A DNA stretch of 50,443 nucleotides, taken from assembly GCA_937127435.1 (NCBI GenBank), contig CAKZLZ010000158.1, forward strand, positions 1 through 50,443, given 5' to 3'. Shown piece after piece: positions 1-7,784 of this stretch (position 1 is its first letter; each line of letters starts with the position of its first letter). Position numbers and translations under genes: made by a program. This stretch comes from an uncultured Verrucomicrobiota bacterium. GTDB lineage: Bacteria; Verrucomicrobiota; Kiritimatiellia; SS1-B-03-39; UBA6053. The notes below the pieces were generated by a model that worked only from the letters and a program-made list of their open reading frames with translations, had not been told where the DNA came from and made no database searches.

Positions 1-209
1 CGTTAGACATGTCTTCCCGTAAAAATAAAAAAAACAATGGACAATATGAACAGAATTTGCGATCTTCGTACATAGATTCGCCAGATGCGTGTGCATCCAC
101 ACAAGAGCAAATCCTTACATCCTTAAAAAAAGACAAGCGCAGCGCGGGGCAGATATTTGAATCGCTCCGGCAAGAACTCATAAAATTTTCCGATGGGAAA
201 CTTGATGAC
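1..209. other. AT-rich segment of unknown origin at the window edge
   Basis: This stretch is richer in A and T than what follows. It is open from an ATG at 9 and runs in frame into the coxL fragment, giving a lysine- and serine-rich leader of about 66 residues that I do not recognise. CoxL-like sequence begins at about residue 67-70 of that reading frame. Because the adjoining coxL piece is itself out of place, the in-frame fusion is probably accidental and this segment is probably a third piece of a chimeric contig end. A real short fusion protein cannot be excluded from the sequence alone. Confidence 0.4.
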
Positions 210-806
210 GAGGAGGCAACAAACGCCGTCTTTGCCAACGCCGACGTCGTGGTCAAAGAAGAGATCATCTACCCCAGGGTTCACCCGGCCCCGATGGAAA
301 CCTGCGGCTGCGTCGCGGACGTCGAGCGGGTCTCCGGCCAGCTCACGCTGTGGTCAACCACCCAGGCCCCCCACGCCCACCGCACCGTGTACGCGCTGGT
401 CGCCGGCTTGCCTGAACACAAGATCCGGGTCATCGCTCCGGACATCGGTGGCGGTGTCGGCAATAAGGTGCCGATCTACCCCGGCTACGTCTGCGCCATC
501 GTTGCCTCCCTCGTGATCGGCAAGCCGGTCAAGTGGATGGAAGACCGGACCGAGAACTTGGTCTCCACTGGCTTCGCTCGTGACTACGTCATGGAAGGCG
601 AGATCGCCGCAACCAAGGAAGGCAAGATCCTCGCCGTTCGCACAAACGTCATCGCCGACCATGGTGCATTCAACGGTGTTGCCGCTCCGGTCAAGTACCC
701 GGCTGGTTTCTTCGGCGTCTTCACCGGGTCCTACGACCTTGAAGCTGCGCACTGCAAGATGACCGCTGTGTACACGAACAAGGCGCCCGGCGGTGTTGCC
801 TACGCC
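207..806 (+). pseudogene. coxL: Internal fragment of aerobic CO dehydrogenase large subunit (coxL), both ends missing
   Basis: About 200 codons match the middle of CoxL, the molybdenum-cytosine-dinucleotide subunit of aerobic carbon monoxide dehydrogenase (xanthine dehydrogenase family). Recognisable stretches are YPRVHPAPMETCGCVAD, STTQAPHAHRTVYALVAGLP, IRVIAPDIGGGVGNKVPIYP, KWMEDRTENL and the run ending KAPGGVAYA. The full protein is about 800 residues. The fragment stops exactly inside the active-site loop: form I enzymes continue AYXCSFR, and here AYA is followed by unrelated sequence. AYA fits form I better than form II (AYRGAGR). The codon use is GC-rich and actinobacteria-like, unlike the rest of the window, and no coxM or coxS is nearby. 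The reading frame continues to 1136 only because it is open antisense to the AsmA-like gene. Most likely a chimeric assembly or amplification product; a transferred gene remnant is the alternative. Confidence 0.85.
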
Positions 807-2087
807 TTTGGCGGCGGTACCGGCGGTATCGGTTACGGTGCCCGCCAGATTTCCGGCGGTGCCCACGGTGGCGTCTTTCATGCCGCCCAGGGCGTCGTCC
901 GCATTCAGAGTGACCACGCCTTTGGCAGATTTAAGTACGCCGCCCGCGAAACCGGTTACAGTTTTGCCTGCGCCTTTGACTGCGGCTACCCCGGTATCGG
1001 CCACTGCTTTCCCGGCTTCAAGACTTCCTTTGGCAGCGTTGGCTCCGAGTTTGGTGACGCGGCCAAACTGGTTGCCGAGGATGTCGGCAAACAGGGTGGT
1101 GAAGGGGAGGACCGGTTCGGCAAATGTGCCGCTTAATTTGTCGTCGAGTTTGGTGTCGCGGTTGGTGGTAAGTTCAAAGTTTCCAGTGATGTTTTGTTCA
1201 CTGTGATCTTTCCCGTCGCCAAGTTCAAAGAAGAGCAGGAAGTCGAAGGCGCTGCCACCAAATGCGGTTTTGGCCGCCATGGGGGAAGGTTGCAGGAAGG
1301 GGTCGACCACGCCTAAATCAAATCCGATGATGGCCAGCGCCAGTTGCATGGGCGGGTTGCGGTCGGGATTGGAAGGGGAAATCGGAGCGATTTTCGCAAT
1401 GAGTTTAACTTTGGCCTCTTCACGGCCTTCAGGAATGATGAAATCTGCAGTAATCAATCCGGGACCCTTGCCGGAATCGTAATCGATTTGGATATTTTCA
1501 AGTTTCAGGCTGAGGTCCTGAACTTTGATATTCCATTCTTTGGCCAGGTCCTGAAATTGGACATTGATTTGTTCGAGGAGGATCTCATTGATCCAGATGG
1601 GCATGGGCTCCGCGGCTTCTGCGGTTTCCTCTTCCGGTTCTTCAATTTCCGGTTCTTCGCTGGGGGGCGGACCCAATTTACTGATGTTCATGACCTGATT
1701 GGTGTCACTGATCAGGTTCAGGCTGAGTCCCTGAAGATGAAGTTTACTGAGTTCCAGAGGATTGCGGCCGATGGCTTTGACCGGCGGAACCCGCAGTATG
1801 AGTTTTTCCAGTTTGAGCAGCTCATCCCCTTCGAAGCCTTCGGGTTGGGCAATGGTGAGGTTACTCAGTCCCACCCGTCCCAATAGCAGACTCAAATTTA
1901 GTCCGCCCAGTTCCGCTTCGGTCTGTAATTGTTTGGGGAGTTGTTTGTTGGCAATATTTTTTGCGACCCCGGAGAGGGTGAAGTTGATAACAATGGCGAG
2001 AACCACCAGAACCAGCAGGGTGATTTTCAGGCAACCTAATTTCTTTTTCGGTGGCTTTTCGGCGGAATCTTTGGGCAAATTTGACAT
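790..2087 (-). CDS. AsmA-like envelope protein, C-terminus truncated by the chimeric junction
   Basis: The genuine part is about 430 residues. It has a lysine-rich cytoplasmic N-terminus, one membrane segment (about residues 19-41), then a periplasmic region built like AsmA/DUF748-type proteins: amphipathic strands, LNLSLLLGRVGLSNLTI, and an acidic proline/glutamate linker around 145-165. The C-terminal part (about 350-430) becomes an Ala/Gly/Lys/Thr-rich amphipathic repeat resembling LEA-type sequence. Family members are thought to bridge or remodel the envelope and move lipids. Past about position 790 the frame stays open, but only as antisense of the coxL fragment, so the true C-terminus is missing. 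It lies 69 bases downstream of hemA on the same strand and may be co-transcribed. Confident as a gene, moderate on family. Confidence 0.7.
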
Positions 2088-2156
2088 ATGATAACCTTGT
2101 TTGACTAAAACGAATAAGAATCTACGATCCGATCGGGGATTTTCAAAAAAGAAAAC

Positions 2157-3047
2157 TTACAGAACCGGAGAGGAAGCGATGATGGCGGCGGCTGTTTCCG
2201 CGCGGGCCTGGCGTTCCAGGGTGTTGGTGTTGGCGTGGGATTCCATTTGCAGGAGGCCTACGTATTCCACATCGGAGCGTTGTTGTACCTCCGGGGCACA
2301 GTCGGGAGGCTCGCCGAGATCTATGACCAACTTGGTGACCGGGGTCTCTTTTAAGTGGTGGTTGTAGATCAAAGGATGGGGGGCTGCGGTGGCGGATACA
2401 ATAACATCCGCGCCGTTCAACATGGGGATCAGTTCGTCCAGACCGGAAGAAAATCCACCAATTTCCATGGCCAGGCGCATGGCGTTTTCAGGGCAGCGTG
2501 AGCTTACCCGGACCGGCATGGAGGTACGTTTCCCTAAATAACGGGCCACCCCTTTGGCGATGGAGCCGGACCCGACAATGGTGACGGGCGCGGTTTCGGG
2601 AACAGATTCGATAATCCGGCGGGCGGTGAGGGCCGCCAAGCCGGTTAAATTTTGGTCGATGCCGCTTTCCCGACGGGCTTTGCGGGCCAGGGCAATGGCT
2701 TTTTGGAATATACGGTCCAGGCGCGCATCTGCCTTGCCGAATTTTTGATGAAAGTCTTTGTAGGCCTGACGCACTTGGCCCAGGATTTCAAGCTCCCCGA
2801 TAATCCGGCTTTCAAGCCCGGCGGCAATACGGGCGAAATAACGAATAGCAGCTTCTTCTTCAAGGCATTGAATTTCAATATGTTCCGGTAAACCTTCCGG
2901 ACGTTGCCACCCGTAGGTTTCCAGGCGTTGACAGGTATTCAGGATCAACATGGGCTGTCCGCCATTTGACTGCAGGCGATGGGCCCAGCGCTCACGCGTG
3001 CGGGGTTCAGGGATGTCTATCGTACAGGCTATCAGGTGAGCGTCCAT
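2157..3047 (-). CDS. hemA: Glutamyl-tRNA reductase, short form
   Basis: Reduces glutamyl-tRNA(Glu) to glutamate-1-semialdehyde with NADPH, the first committed step of the C5 route to tetrapyrroles. The catalytic cysteine is C39 in NTCQRLE, corresponding to the usual S-T-C-N-R-T-E. The substrate-domain signature GELEILGQVRQAY lies near residues 83-95 and a Rossmann NADPH site (VGSGSIAKGVARYLG) near 156-170. At 296 residues it is much shorter than the usual ~420 and lacks the long helical spine and C-terminal dimerisation domain of classical HemA. It ends in a clean TAA, so nothing suggests a frameshift; a short lineage-specific form is more likely. No other heme gene is adjacent. The AsmA-like gene follows on the same strand. 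Confidence 0.88.
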   Translation of the reverse strand: MDAHLIACTIDIPEPRTRERWAHRLQSNGGQPMLILNTCQRLETYGWQRPEGLPEHIEIQCLEEEAAIRYFARIAAGLESRIIGELEILGQVRQAYKDFHQKFGKADARLDRIFQKAIALARKARRESGIDQNLTGLAALTARRIIESVPETAPVTIVGSGSIAKGVARYLGKRTSMPVRVSSRCPENAMRLAMEIGGFSSGLDELIPMLNGADVIVSATAAPHPLIYNHHLKETPVTKLVIDLGEPPDCAPEVQQRSDVEYVGLLQMESHANTNTLERQARAETAAAIIASSPVL

Positions 3048-3131
3048 TGGTCGGGTAATTTACAAAACCTTTAGGTTCTTGCAAGTCCGAAAGGGTGTAA
3101 AATCGATTTTTGCATTTTTGAAAAATTTCCA

Positions 3132-3152
3132 CCCGGAAGCGGTTTTTCCGGG
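3132..3152. promoter_or_regulatory. Stem-loop in the divergent hemA/pilin intergenic region
   Basis: CCCGGAA (3132-3138) and TTCCGGG (3146-3152) form a perfect 7-bp stem with a 7-base loop. It lies between divergent hemA and the first prepilin gene, upstream of both. There is no T-run typical of a terminator on either side. It may be an operator or a leader hairpin; no function can be assigned from sequence. Confidence 0.3.
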
Positions 3153-3244
3153 GAAAAAGGTCCCGGATGTAATGTTGGCGTAAAGAGTTGACGATGAATT
3201 CACGCTTAAATTCTTGGCATCTTATATGCTTACTTAGGCTTACA

Positions 3245-3943
3245 ATGAAAAAAGCATTTCAAAAAAATGAAATTGGGCCCGGTGCCGTATCGGGTTTCAC
3301 TTTGGTTGAATCCATGGTTGCGCTGGTTTTGTTCGGTTTTTTGGCATTGGGGATTTCACATATCACGATGTTGGCATTTAAGCTTTCTTATCACAATGTG
3401 TACAAGACTTCTGCCTATTCTGTGATGCAGGGGTACATTGAACAGATCAAGAGTCTGGATAGTGAAAGTTTGGCCCGGGCGGCAACGTCCACCATTTCCA
3501 ACCCTCCGCAAGCGAATGAAGTGTTACAGGCCCGGAGTATTTCGCTGTTTTCCGCGACCACGAGTATTGATCAGATTGATGATTGGCTGGTTCCGAACAC
3601 ACTCAATGCCGCTTCTTTGTCCGATACCATGGATGTGGTGAATTACAAACAAGTGGTGATTGATGTGGATGGGGAGACGGGGGAGCGTCAAATGATGGAT
3701 TTATGGGTGGATGTGGAAATTCATCCGCTGACCGATACTCCGGGGGATGTGTATTTGATTGATGTGCAGTTTATTTACGCCCTACCGCTTTTAAAGGGGA
3801 GCGAAGAAGTCACGAAAACCGTTTACTACCGTCATGATACCCGGGATTACCGGACAAAATCAGCAAAGATGAGGCTGCGGTCACATAAGAATGAAGGCCG
3901 ATTGCAGTTGGTGACCTCCCTTTTGAATTTTGAAACCTTATAA
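3245..3943 (+). CDS. Prepilin-like protein 1 (PilV/GspI-like)
   Basis: Type IV pilin-like protein. After a 17-residue leader the prepilin peptidase site is G17|F18 with the +5 glutamate E22 (GFTLVESMVALVLFGFLAL), followed by one hydrophobic helix. The rest (about 190 residues) has no pilin signature I recognise. I place the start at the ATG at 3245 because prepilin leaders are short; an in-frame ATG at 3194 would give a 34-residue leader. It is the first of three co-directional genes (gap 14 bases) that all begin with a pilin-type helix. In type II secretion and type IV pili such genes encode the minor pilins that prime the filament, but no secretin, ATPase or platform protein is in the window. 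Confidence 0.8.
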   Translation: MKKAFQKNEIGPGAVSGFTLVESMVALVLFGFLALGISHITMLAFKLSYHNVYKTSAYSVMQGYIEQIKSLDSESLARAATSTISNPPQANEVLQARSISLFSATTSIDQIDDWLVPNTLNAASLSDTMDVVNYKQVVIDVDGETGERQMMDLWVDVEIHPLTDTPGDVYLIDVQFIYALPLLKGSEEVTKTVYYRHDTRDYRTKSAKMRLRSHKNEGRLQLVTSLLNFETL

Positions 3944-3957
3944 CTCCACACAATTAT

Positions 3958-4662
3958 ATGAAACCTGAAAATCATCCCCGCCGTTCCCAATCAGGTTTTA
4001 CCCTGGTTGAGATGTTAATGTCCATGGGCATTATGTTCTCGGTTTTTGCCATGTCGATTGGGTTTCTGATCGAAAGTGGCCGGATCAATTTTGTGAGTGC
4101 GGAAAAAAATGACATTAACCGTGAAGTCCGAAAGATCGTGACCCACATGGCAACCGAGGCCAAGCAGTCCAATTTGTTTCTCATTTATAAATCTGCAGCT
4201 CTAAGCGACAGGGATTTAAGTACAGACCGCATTCGTCCGAATGAATCAGGAGATTGTTTACTTTTGGTATATAAAACCGGCTATGCTGAAATGATCGGTC
4301 TGGGAGTGGACCCTTTGCACGACCCCCGTCCGGTCAGCAAGCTGGTTCTGTATTACCGTTCGGTTACGCATGTGGAGGGCGGGCAGGAAAGGGGGCCGGT
4401 GAGACGATGGGTAAAAGACCTCTCTGCCCATCCGGAGACGGACACGGATAAAATTCATAATATTGAACAAATGATTCCCGCTTTAAGTGTGTTGGAGAGC
4501 GAAAGTGCAGAAGTAGTGGAGTTGTCTGAAGGTTTGGCCAACGGCCGCCTGTTTTACAACTTTCAAAACCGGACGGTTATGATTAACGGAAAAATCATTC
4601 ATGGGAATCAGGCCAAATGGGTGACGGATACCTATAATTTTTCTATCTCACCCCGAGGATAA
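3958..4662 (+). CDS. Prepilin-like protein 2 (PilW/GspJ-like)
   Basis: 234 residues. The prepilin site is G13|F14 with glutamate E18 (SGFTLVEMLMSMGIMFSVFAMSIGF), then a single N-terminal hydrophobic helix. The globular part contains INREVRKIVTHMATEAKQSN, typical of PilW/GspJ-like minor pilins, where the first helix continues into a head domain. Its stop is only 5 bases before the next start and it begins 14 bases after the previous gene, so the three genes are probably one transcript. The exact apparatus served is unknown because no assembly machinery is encoded here. Family assignment is from the N-terminus and gene order; the C-terminal half is not recognisable to me. Confidence 0.8.
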   Translation: MKPENHPRRSQSGFTLVEMLMSMGIMFSVFAMSIGFLIESGRINFVSAEKNDINREVRKIVTHMATEAKQSNLFLIYKSAALSDRDLSTDRIRPNESGDCLLLVYKTGYAEMIGLGVDPLHDPRPVSKLVLYYRSVTHVEGGQERGPVRRWVKDLSAHPETDTDKIHNIEQMIPALSVLESESAEVVELSEGLANGRLFYNFQNRTVMINGKIIHGNQAKWVTDTYNFSISPRG

Positions 4663-4667
4663 ATCGC

Positions 4668-7157
4668 ATGAAAGGTAAAATGAATCTCAAGAACATTCCC
4701 ACGGACGGTAAAGACGGCAGTTCGTTGATGACGGTGTTGGTCCTTTTGGGTATCATTTCGATCGTTTCCGCGTCGCTGCTGAGTCTGGGGGTGCAGGAGG
4801 CCGATTTTAATGGTCGGCGCAGTGCGGATATTCAAGCCAAACATGTGGTGGAATCCGCCATTGAACTGGCAATGGCGCGGTTGGAGGCAACCTTTAAGGA
4901 ATCGCAAACCATTACCGCGATTTCGCCCAATATTACACTTTCCGCCCAGGAGCAGGCTGTGTTGCTCAATGACAGCAAATATGTGACGGCGGTCCGGATC
5001 GTTTCTGTGACCAATCAGCTGTTGCGCCAACGGATTTATGTGGACGAAGACGATCCGGATACCCTGTTGGATCCCCACCGGGGGGCCTTCGTCAATGTCA
5101 GCGAATGGGATGTAGAAGCGGAGGTGACCCTGAATTATCGTCAGGACAGCCGCACCATCCGGGCGGTTCAAAGTTTTCAGGTTCGTGAATCTCCCTTTTT
5201 CACCCATGCGATTTTCTATAATATGGATTTGGAGTTTCACCCGGGGCCGCGCATGGTCATCAATGGACCGGTACATACCAACGGCACCGTATGGTTGTTG
5301 GGCACCCAGAACAACGGATTGTTTTTCCTGGATAAAGTATCGGCGACCAAAGCCATCCGGGTGGGAACCATGACCGATGCGGTGGGACCGGATGGCGAAG
5401 TGTTTCAGGATGACTGGTCTGAAATGACCTCTGCCAATGGCAGTCCGGACAACCATAGCAGTAAAGACGGACGAAATGTCTGGTTTAATACCGACGGGAT
5501 TGTCACTTCCGGGGCGGAATCAAAAACCCTCGACGGGACAAGCTTCGGGAATTTATATGACGGCTATTCCGATTATATGACCAAGGATGCCTATTTTGAC
5601 AGTTTAAGTGAAGGCAGTGGGAAGTTGTTCGCCAGGACGGGTTTTTCCACCCTGGGTGAATTTTTGGCAAACCGATATAATGGGAATCTGGTAGTGGGCT
5701 CTTCAGATGCGCCCATTATCCGTCCTCAGTTTATTCCGAATTATGTAGCCGAAGACGGGTCGGGAAACGGGAGGAATTCCGGCTATTCCTTGATTGAACC
5801 ATTGATGGCGGGGGCTGACAGTAGCGGAAACAAAAATTCCTATCATAAGGGGGAGGCCGAAAAAGAGAAATACGCTTACAAGGCCGGGCTGACGTTTAAA
5901 GTGGTCTATAGTCCGGGAGGTGCCCCGTCGGCAGCAAATGCGGTGCGAATGATTAAAAAGGGGGAAGAGAGATATAAGGAAAGAAGAGGCGAGACCCGGC
6001 TGAATGAAGATGCGCTTACCGATTATTATTTGGTGCCGACCAAAACCAAACGGTCCAACGCATTTGATATGGATTCAACCGATACCGCCGCCTCACCGGA
6101 GTTTCCGGTGCTGGACGGTGAAGGAAATCCGGTGGTGGACGAGGAGGGCGACCCGGTAACGGAATCGGTGTTGCAGACTACGTCAGATGCGGTGTTCCTG
6201 TCTGAGGATTTGGTGGACAAGTTTGCCCGAATCCGAATTTACGAGGAAGAGGATGCCAAACCGGTATCGAACGGGGGCTTGTATGACAAGCGGCGGAATA
6301 AAGCATTGGATTTATTGGAAATGGATATTGGCGAATTTAATGATGAGTTGGTGGAAAGTACGGATTCGGACCGTTTCAGTGACGGTTCTAACACCACGTA
6401 TATGCCTTCGTCTGAATACAATGGGGTGGTGTATGTCGAATTCCCCACCGAGCAAACCCTGCGGCCGGATTATATTACGGTTGCGAAGGATGATTACCGG
6501 AATGAAGACGTGGGAAGCCATTCCGAGAGCGTGGGCCTGGGATTAATGCTCTCCAACGCCAAGGAGCTTCCCAATCCTGCTTACAATGCTAGCAAAGCCC
6601 CCGGGTTTACCTTGGCAACCAATGGGACGGTTTACCTGAAGGGCAGTTACAATGCTGATGGGGATTCGGGGACCGGCAGTTCTGTGGATGCGGATGGGGA
6701 GGGCAGTCATTATAATACCCTGGCGGCCATTGCCGCGGATTCCATTACTTTTTTGAGCGATGCCTTTGATTTTACCAAGGCCAAAAACAGTACCGGGGAC
6801 CGCCGGGCCGAGTTTACCGAAGTCAATGCAGCTCTTATGTCCGGTATTGTGCCGACCAATAAACCCGGCGTGGATTACAATGGGGATGGTTCTGACGACA
6901 TGATTTTGAGTGGAGGATCCCACAACTATCCCCGTTTTCTTGAGCATTGGGGAGGCAAAACTTTCCGCTACCGCGGATCCATGGTTGCATTTTATGAAAG
7001 TGAAATTGCCACCGAGCCCCAGTTGCAATCCGGTAACAGTTATTACAGTCCTCCCAACCGTGAATATGGATTTTTTGAAGCGTTTTCCACGGGCAGTCAG
7101 CCTCCGGGAACCCCGATGGGGCGTACCTTCTTTAAACTGGACTTCAGAATTCTATAA
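4668..7157 (+). CDS. Large PilX-like membrane-anchored protein
   Basis: 829 residues with one N-terminal helix at about 18-41 (GSSLMTVLVLLGIISIVSASLLSL) followed by an amphipathic segment with VVESAIELAMARLEATF, the layout of PilX/GspK minor pilins. It lacks the canonical GFTLxE site. The body is far larger than PilX (about 170-200 residues) or GspK (about 320) and is rich in Gly, Asn, Asp and Tyr. A patch near 190-235 (RMVINGPVHTNGTVWLLG) resembles the glycine-rich beta repeats of secreted adhesin-like proteins. A good ribosome site (GAGGA) precedes the ATG; a second in-frame ATG lies at 4680. As third gene of the prepilin set it could be a tip adhesin or cargo-binding pilin; that is inference. 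Confidence 0.72.
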   Translation: MKGKMNLKNIPTDGKDGSSLMTVLVLLGIISIVSASLLSLGVQEADFNGRRSADIQAKHVVESAIELAMARLEATFKESQTITAISPNITLSAQEQAVLLNDSKYVTAVRIVSVTNQLLRQRIYVDEDDPDTLLDPHRGAFVNVSEWDVEAEVTLNYRQDSRTIRAVQSFQVRESPFFTHAIFYNMDLEFHPGPRMVINGPVHTNGTVWLLGTQNNGLFFLDKVSATKAIRVGTMTDAVGPDGEVFQDDWSEMTSANGSPDNHSSKDGRNVWFNTDGIVTSGAESKTLDGTSFGNLYDGYSDYMTKDAYFDSLSEGSGKLFARTGFSTLGEFLANRYNGNLVVGSSDAPIIRPQFIPNYVAEDGSGNGRNSGYSLIEPLMAGADSSGNKNSYHKGEAEKEKYAYKAGLTFKVVYSPGGAPSAANAVRMIKKGEERYKERRGETRLNEDALTDYYLVPTKTKRSNAFDMDSTDTAASPEFPVLDGEGNPVVDEEGDPVTESVLQTTSDAVFLSEDLVDKFARIRIYEEEDAKPVSNGGLYDKRRNKALDLLEMDIGEFNDELVESTDSDRFSDGSNTTYMPSSEYNGVVYVEFPTEQTLRPDYITVAKDDYRNEDVGSHSESVGLGLMLSNAKELPNPAYNASKAPGFTLATNGTVYLKGSYNADGDSGTGSSVDADGEGSHYNTLAAIAADSITFLSDAFDFTKAKNSTGDRRAEFTEVNAALMSGIVPTNKPGVDYNGDGSDDMILSGGSHNYPRFLEHWGGKTFRYRGSMVAFYESEIATEPQLQSGNSYYSPPNREYGFFEAFSTGSQPPGTPMGRTFFKLDFRIL

Positions 7158-7222
7158 AGCAGGGGTGCACCTCGTCCCTGCATTCACTTGACCTGAAGTC
7201 GATTAGGGCATATCTGAAGGGC

Positions 7223-7591
7223 ATGAACGAAACATACCCCCTTTCTTTGCGGACCGCTGTTGAAGCGCTCCGTGCCCGCCTGGCTGAAGACCTTAAAATT
7301 CTCTACGTCCGAGATGTCTCTACAGTAACAGATTATTTTGTGCTTGCGACCGGAAGCAGTACCCCCCACCTTCATGCCCTGAGTCAGGAAGTGGACATTG
7401 CCCGTAAAGATGCCCGAATCAAAATGACCCGCAAAGGCGGCGGCGCCCAGAGCGGCTGGATGGTTTTAGACTTCGGTGATATCATTGTCCACGTGATGAC
7501 CCCTGAATTGCGGGAGTTTTATGCGCTTGAGCAGCTTTGGAGCGATGCCAAAACCGTTGATCCCGAGCTTATTCAGATGGATAAAGAATAA
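7223..7591 (+). CDS. rsfS: Ribosomal silencing factor RsfS
   Basis: 122 residues of the RsfS/Iojap family, which binds uL14 of the 50S subunit and blocks 30S joining in starvation or stationary phase. Family signatures present are VRDVSTVTDYFVLATGSS (about 29-46) and GWMVLDFGDIIVHVMTPELREFYALEQLW (about 74-102). Length is normal. Start is the ATG at 7223, 65 bases after the pilin-like operon. In many bacteria rsfS sits with nadD; here it stands alone before sucA. Confidence 0.93.
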   Translation: MNETYPLSLRTAVEALRARLAEDLKILYVRDVSTVTDYFVLATGSSTPHLHALSQEVDIARKDARIKMTRKGGGAQSGWMVLDFGDIIVHVMTPELREFYALEQLWSDAKTVDPELIQMDKE

Positions 7592-7784
7592 CTATAATTG
7601 ATTTATACGTGATGGCGGTTGGCTGGGAGTGTACGATTCCGTTTCCGGCAGGCATCATTCACAATTGTACCTCCGGCGCCGCTGAATAGGTTTTACGTCT
7701 TACAAAGTCTAAAAAAGATTGATAGAAGTTTTAATGCATGTAAGTTAGATGTGACGTAATGAAGTTTTATTATAGGGTACTTAC
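7592..7784. other. Intergenic region upstream of sucA, nothing firm
   Basis: 193 bases between rsfS and sucA. The last ~80 bases are AT-rich and must hold the sucAB promoter, but I cannot pick convincing -35 and -10 boxes. No terminator hairpin with a T-run follows rsfS. No tRNA or small gene is evident. Confidence 0.3.

Noticed and set aside
807..1136. Continuation of the plus-strand frame after the coxL fragment
   Set aside because: It is exactly antisense to the Ala/Gly/Thr-rich part of the AsmA-like gene; the glycine- and phenylalanine-rich translation has no family match.
4632..5456. 274-codon minus-strand open frame over the PilX-like gene
   Set aside because: Antisense to a gene with a clear membrane anchor, start site and operon context; basic, histidine-rich translation.
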